Of a stretch of 64,000 bases of DNA, positions 55,033 to 64,000 are shown piece after piece. This stretch comes from Isoetes taiwanensis (taxonomy: Eukaryota; Streptophyta; Lycopodiopsida; Isoetales; Isoetaceae). The stretch is taken from positions 8,949,563 through 9,013,562 of the forward strand of contig JAJEKV010000014.1 in NCBI GenBank assembly GCA_021234155.1. Reading direction: 5' to 3'. The notes beneath the pieces were generated by a model, which saw only the letters and a list, made by a program, of their open reading frames with translations, was not told the DNA's origin and did not search any database. The stretch's first letter is position 1; each line of letters opens with the position of its first letter. The position numbers and the translations under genes were made by a program.

Positions 55033-55118
55033 TTGTGATCGGTAGGGTGGTAACTAGAAGAAAGATTGGAGAAAAATATAAAAAATTAGGTTTCTGAGTC
55101 AGGAAACAGGGGGTAAGA

Positions 55119-57261
55119 ATGTCTGGGAATATACAACAGTCAGGACAGCTGGGACAGGCCTTGGGAAACGGGGATATTGAAAGGAATATTGGAAAGCGAG
55201 ATTCTGGAGAGCTACTGGATTTAATCCGTACCCTGAGCAAAAAAGGACTCGATCAAATCAAAGAAATCACTAGTCATTTGGCCGCCATTGAGAAGGGAGA
55301 GAAGGTGCAAACTTTGTCGCTTTCGGAGACTTCCTTACCTCCATAGACATGGTGAATACCAGGCGGTCGTCCGGGGTCGGAACACTTCAAATGCAGAAGG
55401 AAGCGGTGAACCAGATCTTGGAATATGCAAATCAGGTGCAGGAAGATGTGCGAAAGGAGCTGCTGACAGAAAAGGAGTCGACTTTTGTTGGTAAGCCACT
55501 TAGGAATGCAGCAGTTGAAAATAAACTAAAATTTCTTAAGACCCGAGGGTTGATAGGATGCATTCGTCATGAAGGGGTCAGATTACAGTATATTAAAGGG
55601 GAAATTGAGAGGATGGAATAGGGGGTCGCTATCAATAGCATATATTGGATAGATTTCCCATTTTTTATGATTGAGTGTGGAAACAGTCAAACAGCCACTC
55701 TTCTCCTAAAACAGGGAACCATATCCAAAGCCAACACTCAGTTTTTTTTCCAAAAATGGTACCCATCCTTCGATCCACAAAACTTTTCGGAACTCTTTCA
55801 CCCGGCCTGGACTTCCTTACAGGGACTAAACCCCATGTATTGGAACGAACACAGGAAATATTATAAGCTGGGAAATTGCTCAGGATAAGGCCCCAAAGGC
55901 TTGGGCACAGATTGATCTCCTTAAGCCGGTCCCGGATGCTATAAACTTTGTGGATTACTTTGGTAATCCCAAAACACTGAAACTTGCATGGCAGGGGTTG
56001 CCCCAGCCATGCTCGGCCTGTGGATTAAGATTGCATGGAGGGAGGGTATGCAAGGGGGCCCGGGAAGTCAAGACCTTGCTTAAAGAACTGGATGCTGGGA
56101 AACAGAAGGAAGAAATTTGGATCACTCCAAATAAGGGAAGAATGGAGAGACAAAATAAAAATGGCAGTGAAAAAAGAAGAAGGAGAAGGCAAAGAATCAG
56201 AGAAGAGAAGGAGAAAGAAAAAGCAAAAATAGAATCTGGAAAAAGTATGGAAAAGAAATTAAAGACGGAGTGGAAGAAGAAAGTTCAGTTCAGGGAGGAC
56301 TCTTCCAAGGTAAAGGTGTTAAATAATCCGACAGCTAAAGGCAAGGAAGTCATGGGTGACACAACTTCTGCAGCCCTCGTGATAAGGGAACCTTTGACAC
56401 CAGGATTAAACTATCCATCCTCTGAGAAATCGACAGAATACAAAGACAAAGGAGAGCCTAGCTCGCCAAGGGGTCCCCCTTTGGTATCCCAAATTGATTG
56501 TGCCAATGACTCGCCACTCCCTATTTTGGAGCTGTTTCCCAAAGACATAGGTAGTCTGGGCACAAACACCACTATGGATATCATTAAAGATGGAGAGGTG
56601 GCTACACCCCCCCCCCCCAAAGATGCCAGCTCAATTGGAGGCTCAGTCCCAACTAAATCATCAGGGAGATGATCGCATCACCCCAAAAGGCCAGGAAACT
56701 GAATCTGTTCACAAAAGTAGACCTATAAGTCCAGCTGGTCAGTTGGAGCCAGTTGGCCAGGGAACTTCTTGTAAACAGGTCAGGGGACCTATAAGCCCTC
56801 TCGGACAAGATCTTCAAACAGCTGACCCAAAGAACCAAGGAACTGAAAGTAATCAAAGGTCTGTAACTCCAAACAACCAGATAACTGACTCTCTTCATAG
56901 TAGTAGACCTATAAGCCCAACTGGTCAACCTGTAACTCCAGTTGGCCAGGGAACTTTCTGTGAGCAGATCAGGGAATCTACAAGTCCTCTTGGCCAAAAA
57001 TTGGTAACAGAGAGAGGTGTAGAATCTGAAGTCTTCAAGACACCAGCTGCCCAGTTAAAGGAACTAAGGGATCCCTCATCTCGATTGGCTGGAAAATTCT
57101 GGGATGATGAGGAAGGTGCTGAGGAGGAAGAAAGTATTCCCCCTAAAGAATTCAGTGATCAGTCCTTTGTCACCCCTCTCCCACACACTACAAAAAGGAA
57201 GAAAAAGGTCTACACTCCTAGGGAGCATGGGCCTGTCACTAGGAGCTCCAAATTCCAATGA
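55119..57261 (+). pseudogene. LINE-B ORF1 (zinc-knuckle nucleic-acid-binding protein)
   Basis: Starts MSGNIQQSGQLGQALGNGDI. Frames change near 55340 and 55900, and again near 56606, where a run of ten C's breaks the frame; a stop lies at 55619. Shared with LINE-A ORF1: SIYWIDFPFFMIECGNSQTA, TSLQGLNPMYWNE, and a zinc knuckle CSACGLRLHGGRVC. Then a Lys/Arg/Glu-rich segment (56150-56300), Pro/Ser-rich tail, and an imperfect internal repeat of RPISPAGQ...PVGQGT...PISPLGQ (56713-56812, 56899-57000). An acidic WDDEEGAEEEE precedes the end. The stop codon overlaps the ORF2 start (AATGA). Confidence 0.75.
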
Positions 57262-60200
57262 AGATTGTTTCTTGGAATATGAGAGGTATTAAGGGTCCTT
57301 TGAAAAGAAAGAGGGCTCTAATTGCCATTAGGGAGATCAAGGCAGATATAATCCTCCTGCAAGAGCACAGGCTCCCATCCTTTGAAGCATCAAATCTAGG
57401 TAATTGGATTTTTCCAAATGGGGATTCTATATGGGCCCCAGCAGATGGTACCAAGGGGGGTATATGCATTGCCTGGAAAGGGTTAAAAAAAATAGACTTC
57501 TTCTCACACCCCTCGGGCAGGTGGCAGGTATGCTTCGACTGTCCCTGAAGAAAGAGAAAAGCAATGGTTGGAAATGTGTGAATGGTTGCAGAGGCAGAAT
57601 GTCAGTAATTGGATCTTGAGTGGGGATTTCAACAACACCCCCTCATGGGATCAGAAGGCAGGTAAAAAATTGAACATGTCAAGGGGAGAAAGGTTCCAGT
57701 GGGATAAGCTGATCCACAGATTTGTGTATCATGCCCCTTCATCTTCAAATGCTTATTCTTAAAAGGAAAGGATTGGACAGAGTGTTTTGTCTTCTTGATA
57801 GATACTACACCAACATATCCTCCTTAGCAGGCTGGGACAACTTGACCATAAGTAATGACTGCAGTAATTCCATTTCGGATCACTTTCCCCAGATTTTAGA
57901 CACTGGAAAGGTACCTCAAAATAGTCCTTCTGACATCCCATTTAAGTTCAATAACAGTTTATTGAACAACAAAGCTTTCTGTGATGATTTTACCACATAT
58001 TATAGTTCCTTGAAAGCTCTAAATCCAAGTGGGTCAATGAAAGAGTTTGTCAAGAGATGTAAGCAGATAAAAAATTGGATAAAACAGTGGGGTAAACAGT
58101 GGAATCAGAAGAAGAAACAGGAAAAATCAGAGATCTACTTAGAAATGAAAGAAGTTAGACAAAAACTTTTTCTAGACAAAGATGATGTGGTCCTACAACA
58201 AAGAGAAGAAATTTTGGAAAGGAAAGTTAAGTTAATAGAAGAACACGAGGCCAAGAGTTTGGCAATCAAAAGTAGAAGCTTGTATATTAACTTGATGGAT
58301 GACTGTAGCTCCAAGTTTTTCTTCAGGGCTGCTAAGAGTAGGATATTGAACAATGGGATTGTTTCAGTGATGGATGATCAACAGGAATTATCTAAACAGG
58401 AGGACATACTAAATTTATTCCACAGCAAATATAAAGATCTCTTTGCATCAAAAGCCATGGATAATGAAAGCATGTCAGACTTTTTTAATTTTCTTGGCCC
58501 TAAAGATTTGCCAATTGAAGAAGACCAACTTTTGGCTATCCCAATGGAGAATGAAATTCTGGAAACTGTGAGAAGTATGGCACATGGGAAAAGCCCAGAG
58601 CCAGATGGCTTACCCCCTAAGTTTTATGAACACTTTTGGGGCATAATGTGCAAAGATCTTACAACATTCATACAAGGTGCATGGCAGGCTGAAAAACTTC
58701 ATCCAGCTATTAATGCTGGTCTCATTGCCTTAGTTCCAAAAGTTGATAAGCCTGCTACCTTCTCGGACTGGAGACCAATATCATTGACTAATGTGTCATA
58801 CAAAATTATAGCCAAGATCTTTGCTAACAGGCTTAAGAAGATTTTGCAAACAAGGATAAACCCAGTCCAATCTGGCTTCTTACCAGGCAGAAGTATTCTC
58901 GATAACTTCATTGGTGCATATGAAGGGCTTCACTGGAATAGAGCCACAAATCAGAATTGTGTGCTATTAAAGTTGGACTTCAAAAGGGCCTATGACACCA
59001 TTGACTGGAATTTCTTGTATAGAGCAATGTCTCAAATGGGATTTTCAGAGGCAGTAATCAAAAAGGTTGCTGGATTGAATGTTACAGGGTGTTCAGCAGT
59101 GTTGGTCAATGGTTCTCCATCTCCATTCTTTGAATGTAAAAGAGGAGTTAGACAGGGTTGTCCCCTTGCTCCCTATCTTTTTTTAATAGTAGCTGAGATG
59201 GTGACTAGAACTATTTTCAAATTGCAGCAAAATGACAAAATCAGTTGCCTTAAACTTCCAGACACATGTGAGTCCCTGTCAGCCATGCAGTATGCAGATG
59301 ACACATTTGTGTTTTTAAAAAGACAAGGAGATCACATCAGAAACTTCCTAATGGCAATGGAGTGGTTTGGAAAAGCATCTGGTGTATTGCTGAACAAGGA
59401 TAAGTGTGCAATAATTTCTGACAGCATGGATGACTACATTGAAGGGATTAGAGTTTGTGGATTTCACTCTGCTACCAAACTTTTAGGCTTGCCTTTGGCC
59501 CTAAATATGAGTTTACATAGTCTTTGGGAGCCAATAGTCACAAAAATAAAAAAGAAGTTACAAATGTACCCCAAAACTCTGTCTATGGCTGGTAGAGTAG
59601 AGATTATTAATAGTGTCATTGCTAGCTCCCATGTATACTTCTCCTCTGCTATAATTGCAGATAAGAAAACCTATAAGGAGTTGGAGATAATTATGAAAGA
59701 ATTCATCTGGCAAGGTTCCCATATGGTTGGATGGCAAAATCTGACCCTACCAAGGAAGAGGGGAGGTCTAGGATGCAAGGATCTCTTTCTACAAGCACAG
59801 GTACTGGCAGCTAAACAGGTATGGAGATCTTTAATGTCATCCTCCAAGTCCCCTGCCCTTCATCTTGTTAAATATTGGATTGGAAAAGCCTCATTAGTGG
59901 GGAGTCCATCTACCCCCCACCAATTGCCTGATTCTGCATTTTATCAACTTAACCCAAGCAGTGGCACTTCCAATATCATGAGGAGAATCATTCCAGCATG
60001 GAATAAAGTATCTGTATGCTTCAGAGCCCTTCCAATAGAGAGTGTCTCACAGGAGTTTAATTTCTTTTGGCACCAAAACCTTACAGATGAGGAGGAGGGA
60101 TGTCTAGCTTTGAAACATCCCAAAAAATATAAAGAATGGATAAGTAAAGGTTTATGCACAGTGAGCAGTATGATTAGAGGGGAGAATTGGAAAACATGGC

Positions 60201-60932
60201 AGGAAATTTCTGGTATTGTACAAGACTCCAACTGTAACAGGAATATTTACAACACACTCACCCGACATCAAAGAGGACAAGATGTTGAAACAGACCAACA
60301 GAATTGGACTCTTGAAGGAAAGGGATACAAAGTGTCAAAAATATATTCAATATTATTGAGTTCTCAGGGCACAAAAGTTGCTGAACAGTGGGATTGTCCT
60401 GATAATGAAGCTATTTGAGTCATCAGAAAGGGCTGGAAATTGCAATGTGCTAAAAAAATCACCCTTTTTATTGAACAGAAGCCTTAAATGCAATGCCTAT
60501 AGAGCTAAATATAATGATCAGATCTCAGATAGGTGCCCTTTAGGTCGCGGGCGATCGAATCATCAAGTCATATCTTCATCCTGCCCCTGGCTTTCTCTCC
60601 TTTTCTCGAATTGGATTAGGCCCCATATAGGAGTCATTCCAATTAATGAGTCTGACCTTTTTGGCTTCATTGCAAACAGCTCCCCATTCTTGGATACACT
60701 TAGATCTCTTTGTCTTTGGGTGATCTGGAAACACAGGAATAATGTAGCTATCAATCACTCCAACCCATATTTGAATTTCCTCAAATCAACACTACAATTA
60801 GAACTTGCAGATGCTGCCATGGCTCACAGATTGTGTAGAGGTTCCAATTATGACAGAAATTGGGACACATTGGGCTCCTTCCAGGGGTTCTATTCATATT
60901 TTACTTCTTACTTTAACAATTTGTCTCGATGA
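57258..60932 (+). pseudogene. LINE-B ORF2 (endonuclease and reverse transcriptase)
   Basis: ATG 57258 (MKIVSWNMRGIKGPLKRKRA). Endonuclease motifs: IILLQEHRLPS, WILSGDFNNTPSWD, and SISDHFPQIL. Two frameshifts lie in the endonuclease (near 57545 and 57765). The next 890 codons are open and hold the RT: GKSPEPDGLPPKFY, WRPISLTNVSYKIIAK, GFLPGRSILDN, LDFKRAYDTIDW, GVRQGCPLAPYLF and the catalytic MQYADDTFVF. A stop at 60418 is bypassed by a further frameshift into a degraded zf-RVT region and the C-terminal tail (LWVIWKHRNN, YDRNWDTLGSFQGFYSYF). ORF2 nicks the target and copies the RNA there. Confidence 0.9.
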
Positions 60933-61061
60933 TGGAAAACATTATCCGGGTCAGAAGCATCATGAAGGAGGGCATGTAAGAGAGGTCCCCTCGAAGGTAC
61001 AATGCCGATGTCTCACCGAGGAGGTTTCTGGAAGCTCTTCTCCGGGTCAAAACAGACAATT

Positions 61062-61298
61062 ATGATCAGGACACTTAAGAGGATTCTCAAGCAGATCTTT
61101 GATATCTGGCAGTTTAAACAAGAATTGAAACCTTTCTTTGAAGAAAAACTTGGCATAGTCGAGGGAGCGCGCGAGTCGTGGATCCTTTATATTATGGATG
61201 GGGCAGCATATGGAGCAATAGAGTTGGACGATCTGCTCTTCAAGCATACAGATCACGCTTTTGCTATAATTACTCTGGATGGAGTAAGGGAAGACTAA
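61062..61298 (+). CDS. LINE-B ORF3, small ORF downstream of ORF2
   Basis: 78 residues (MIRTLKRILKQIFDIWQFKQ ... ITLDGVRED), unbroken, 130 bp after the ORF2 end and inside the TSD-bounded element. The frame is open further upstream (from 61002). An N-terminal amphipathic basic helix is followed by WILYIMDGAAYGAIELDDLL. No family recognised. It could be a coding remnant of ORF2 or an accessory ORF; the lack of breaks beside a broken ORF2 is only weak support for a gene because it is short. Confidence 0.35.
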   Translation: MIRTLKRILKQIFDIWQFKQELKPFFEEKLGIVEGARESWILYIMDGAAYGAIELDDLLFKHTDHAFAIITLDGVRED

Positions 61299-61518
61299 GG
61301 ATACAGTTGCTATCAACGAACTTCTTATTTTCATGATCGGCATCTAGATTATGGTCCTGTTCTGGTTTTGAAACTTTAAACAGTGTTTGTTTCTGTTAAA
61401 TTTTCCTCCTTTGGAGTGTTTGGCCATTTTTGATATTATGGCTCCTATAACAGAGCTTTGCTCTGTCCTTTTGTATTATCATGTATTGCATGTAATATAA
61501 TACTTCTGCCGTTTCTAC

Positions 61519-61544
61519 AAAAAAAAAAAAAAAAAAAAAAAAAA
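61519..61544 (+). terminator. Poly(A) tail of LINE-B
   Basis: Uninterrupted A run directly before the right TSD, about 26 bases; marks the 3' end of the reverse-transcribed LINE mRNA. Confidence 0.9.
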
Positions 61545-61562
61545 GCAATGGTTTTGAATGAG
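61545..61562 (+). repeat. LINE-B target-site duplication, right copy
   Basis: Identical to 54681-54698. Confidence 0.95.
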
Positions 61563-61809
61563 TTTTAAGAAAAATAAGTTGCCATGATTTTATTCATAGA
61601 TTTTGTTCATAGAAACAAGCATTTTGTCTGCTCTTTATACTGCCCCCAGAAAGGACCATGGGCCCCTCAAGTACTAGATAAGACGGCAGCTACAGATTCC
61701 ACAATTATATTGGGTCCCATAATGGCACTATGTATACAATAAGTTGCATCATCCCAAGGTTTATGTGCATTGATGTTATATCTTCATGTTAATGTCAGCT
61801 TCATACCTT

Positions 61810-62414
61810 GAACTCTGCATCTCTACATTCTACTTAGACAATGAAACTATTGAACATTGTTTCTTTGCATGCACTGAGATCCAGCCAGCATGGACCTAAT
61901 TATAAAGTCTATTCTAGTGTCTTAGATAGCTAATGTGTTCTTTTGGCATCATATCCAGATGTTTAGTCCTGTACTAAGAAGAGGGCATTCCACCTCAGCT
62001 TTGATTGAGAGGGGAGACCCTGATACGTGTTTTGTTAAGATCTTCATTGAGGGCACAGATTCCCAATTTCATTGCATTCACTCATCTTCCCGTGACTTTG
62101 TTTGCAATGCCCATGCCAAAAGCTCAACATCACCTAATATGGTAGTTGTGGCATCATATACTAAGATGGAAGCTCCCCTAGCTTCGATATATCCATGTAG
62201 CACTTAAAAAGGCAGCTCGAAAAAAACGAATTCTGGCAGCTCATATTGGTCATTTAGAATCTGAGGTTTATTTTGCACATAGATAATCTGAAACCCCCAT
62301 CTAGCTTTGCATAGAGGGATTATTTTTCCTATGGGTTTTAAACCTGTACCTCAGTCTTATATATTTACTTTCATAATTTATTGATGAATATATCTGTCGT
62401 CCTTCCAAAAAAAA
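61810..62414 (+). pseudogene. 5'-truncated LINE: ORF2 C-terminus and 3' tail
   Basis: LDNETIEHCFFACTEIQPAW (about 61832-61895) is the zf-RVT zinc-finger end of a LINE ORF2 (usual form CxxCxxxxETxEHxFxxCxxxxxxW). A few more broken frames follow, then TCTGTCGTCCTTCC and an A8 run at 62407-62414. The tail type equals that of 5962-6093 and of the element ending at 7936. No TSD was found, so the left boundary is not fixed. Confidence 0.6.
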
Positions 62415-63082
62415 GGTTCAACAAGTTATAAGTGCAATCAGACATGTGGCATTGTATTTGGATATATTATCATCAGATTAATTCTTATCATTAGTCTTCT
62501 TCTTCACCCTTCAGTAAACAAGACGTTAAGGCACACAGTAGATTGCCCCTATGAAGACGAGATGGTGCTTATCATATCGTGTGATATTAAATATCTAAGT
62601 CTATTTATATTTTGTTGGTCCATTATATGATTGCATTCCTAGTAAACTTGCTATTTTTCTTGTTTTTTACTTATTACATCCCCCTCCCCCAACTCCCTTT
62701 CTTGTGTTTCCTCTTTTTCCTTTTAGTTTTTTTCCTTTTTAAGAATCTAACCTTCGCTAATGAACTAATGTTATATGGGATGTACTATATTGACCTCTCA
62801 TCTAATATACTTAAGACTAGGTTCTTTTAAAGACATGATCTAGTTTTGTAGATAGATAGTAGAGTATTATGTATGTTGTAATGGTTATTTTCAATGCCTA
62901 AGATCCCAAGTTGCTGTTTTTTATAGCCAATAACCACCGAACTGTGAATCCACATTAGAATCCAATTTGTTTTTATGAATCTTTGGTATGTTATATTATG
63001 CTAAAGCCCACCTTCTTATTAACGAATTGTTGCCCTGCACTTTTAGACACTTGTGCTAATAGGTACTCATGTATATGTCAAT
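62415..63082. other. Non-coding stretch, nothing recognised
   Basis: AT-rich with a pyrimidine-rich tract at about 62680-62745. No gene. Confidence 0.5.
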
Positions 63083-63297
63083 GCACTAGTGGTAACACAC
63101 TAGGTCTAGCAACTATAGGTCTCGAGTTCGAGACCGCCCAGAATCGCACTCTGAACTGTTGGGTTTTAAAAAACCCACAGACGCAATGTAAAGTGGTTGG
63201 GGGCAGGGCCCAACCAAGCAATGTAGTGTGGTGTGTGGTCACATGTCCAGATGCTGCCTAGTGGCGTGACGTTAAAATACTATCTATCTATCTATAT
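63083..63297 (+). mobile_element. tRNA-derived SINE, copy 2
   Basis: A box region TAGTGGTAACACACTAGG and B box GAGTTCGAGACC (63124-63135; consensus GGTTCGANTCC) with tRNA-like spacing. The body contains an 8-bp hairpin-like GGGTTTTAAAAAACCC (about 63161-63176) and ends in a (CTAT)n tail (63281-63297). Matches copy 1 at 4471-4650 in head and body. RNA polymerase III would transcribe it from the internal boxes; it depends on a LINE for mobility. Confidence 0.75.
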
Positions 63298-63802
63298 TAC
63301 ATTCTAAAACTTGCATAAGACATAGGCATCCATATAGAGGAATGGTTTCAAAACATCCATCAGAAAGGCTAATCCCTTAAGCGCTTGTTGACCCACAAGC
63401 CAAACTAGTAAACCTCTAGGCTCATCAGCAGTTGATAATACAGTGACTGGTGATAACCGGTACGGATGAACCCGAAGGACATTGAATCACGTACTTATTC
63501 CCATTGCACGAAGCGTTTCCAGACACACTCCAAACTATCACATGTGGTTGATATTCCCAATGAACGCTACATATCCACTCCATCTAGTAGAACATATTCA
63601 AAATCCATTAAAAAAAAAAAAAAGATATACGTGATGGGACTAATCATAAAGTTGTATTTCACATGCATTGGCACCTAATTTTCTAGCATATAGCATCCAT
63701 TTTTTAGTACAACAGCCCCATGATATGCAACATGTGCTAAGGACATCACCTGTTGTTATATAGTGACATCATCTGCATATTTCTTATAAATCGACTACAT
63801 AT
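63298..63802. other. Non-coding stretch, nothing recognised
   Basis: No gene. An A13 run lies at about 63611-63623. Confidence 0.5.
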
Positions 63803-63918
63803 TCACCCCTTATAAAAAATATGCACCCAAATAAAAGGGGATTTTATGGGGGATTTAATAAGATGTGTTTTTTGTTGTCGAAAACAATTTTGGGCCAAAG
63901 GGCCCTGGAAAAGGGTGA
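63803..63918. mobile_element. MITE-like element, 116 bp
   Basis: Begins TCACCC and ends GGGTGA. Its interior (ATATGCACCCAAATAAAAGG, GGGGGATTTAATAAG, GGGCC..AGGGCC) is related to the inner 150 bp of each arm of the inverted duplication (for example 24158-24303: AATATGCACCCAAACCAAAG, GGGGGATTTAG, GGGCCCCTTCGGGGCC). No coding capacity. TSD not clear. Confidence 0.5.
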
Positions 63919-64000
63919 CGTACATTTTAGAGGATGATGTCTAGCAAAATATATAATCATTGAAGACCCTTGCGGGAATTGAACCTGGGTTACTCCAAAG

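Larger units (their letters stand above)
54699..61544 (+). mobile_element. LINE-B, full-length by TSD, 6846 bp, poly(A) tail
   Basis: Bounded by a perfect 18-bp TSD and ending in about 26 A's (61519-61544). Order: short leader, ORF0 (54757-55032), ORF1 (55119-57261), ORF2 (57258-60932), ORF3 (61062-61298), 3' UTR, poly(A). Endonuclease and RT motifs identify a plant L1-type LINE. ORF1 and ORF2 contain several frameshifts, so this copy is not autonomous as read, although the intact TSD and long A tail suggest a rather recent insertion. Confidence 0.9.

Noticed and set aside
63083-63160. tRNA gene
   Set aside because: A and B boxes are present but there is no acceptor-stem pairing or proper anticodon arm; the sequence continues as a SINE body.

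Overview
The window is nuclear DNA of a land plant with a large, repeat-rich genome. The evidence is a plant-specific AP2/ERF gene, spliceosomal introns, plant-type LINEs and Ty3-type LTR elements with a plant tRNA-Asp-like primer site, and fragments of plant DCL1 and of a KIN-10-like kinesin. Very low gene density, old nested retroelements and many decayed LINEs suggest a gymnosperm, but nothing seen fixes the lineage. Only one host gene looks intact: an intronless ERF transcription factor at 31605-32552 (minus strand).

Left part (1-10.6 kb): non-coding sequence with a Helitron 3' terminus (1844-1873), a satellite-like array of 371-378 bp units (2530-3490), a tRNA-derived SINE (about 4471-4650), a short LINE 3' end with an 18-bp target-site duplication (TSD; 5962-6093), and a complete minus-strand retroelement with a 14-bp TSD that carries only an ORF1-like gene (7936-10539).

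10.7-17.4 kb: a two-gene DNA transposon candidate with imperfect 21-bp terminal inverted repeats and a 4-bp TSD. It carries an intact four-exon coiled-coil/RING-H2-like gene on + and a convergent, multi-exon, frameshifted DDE-type transposase gene on -. A minisatellite lies between their 3' ends.

18-31 kb: a non-coding LTR element with a tRNA-Met-type primer site, adjacent pseudogene fragments of DCL1 and a KIN-10-like kinesin, a 650-bp-arm inverted duplication, and a decayed minus-strand LINE split by a 1.54-kb solo LTR.

31-64 kb: the ERF gene, another LINE remnant, then a plus-strand LINE (LINE-A) split by a 13.2-kb Ty3-type element (38064-51303; 594-bp LTRs, TSD AACAG) inserted between its ORF1 and ORF2. 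The Ty3 element has gag-pol, an antisense small Cys-rich ORF with its own TATA box, and a long coiled-coil third ORF. Its reverse transcriptase is split by a 2.1-kb insertion with a protein-kinase pseudogene, flanked by a 77-78-bp duplication. A second full-length LINE (LINE-B, 54699-61544; 18-bp TSD and A24 tail) follows. LINE-A and LINE-B share a short ORF (ORF0) upstream of ORF1. The window ends with a 5'-truncated LINE, a second SINE copy and a small MITE-like element related to the inverted-duplication arms.

Most coding sequence is therefore mobile-element sequence in various states of decay. Assignments come from reading motifs by eye; no database search was run.
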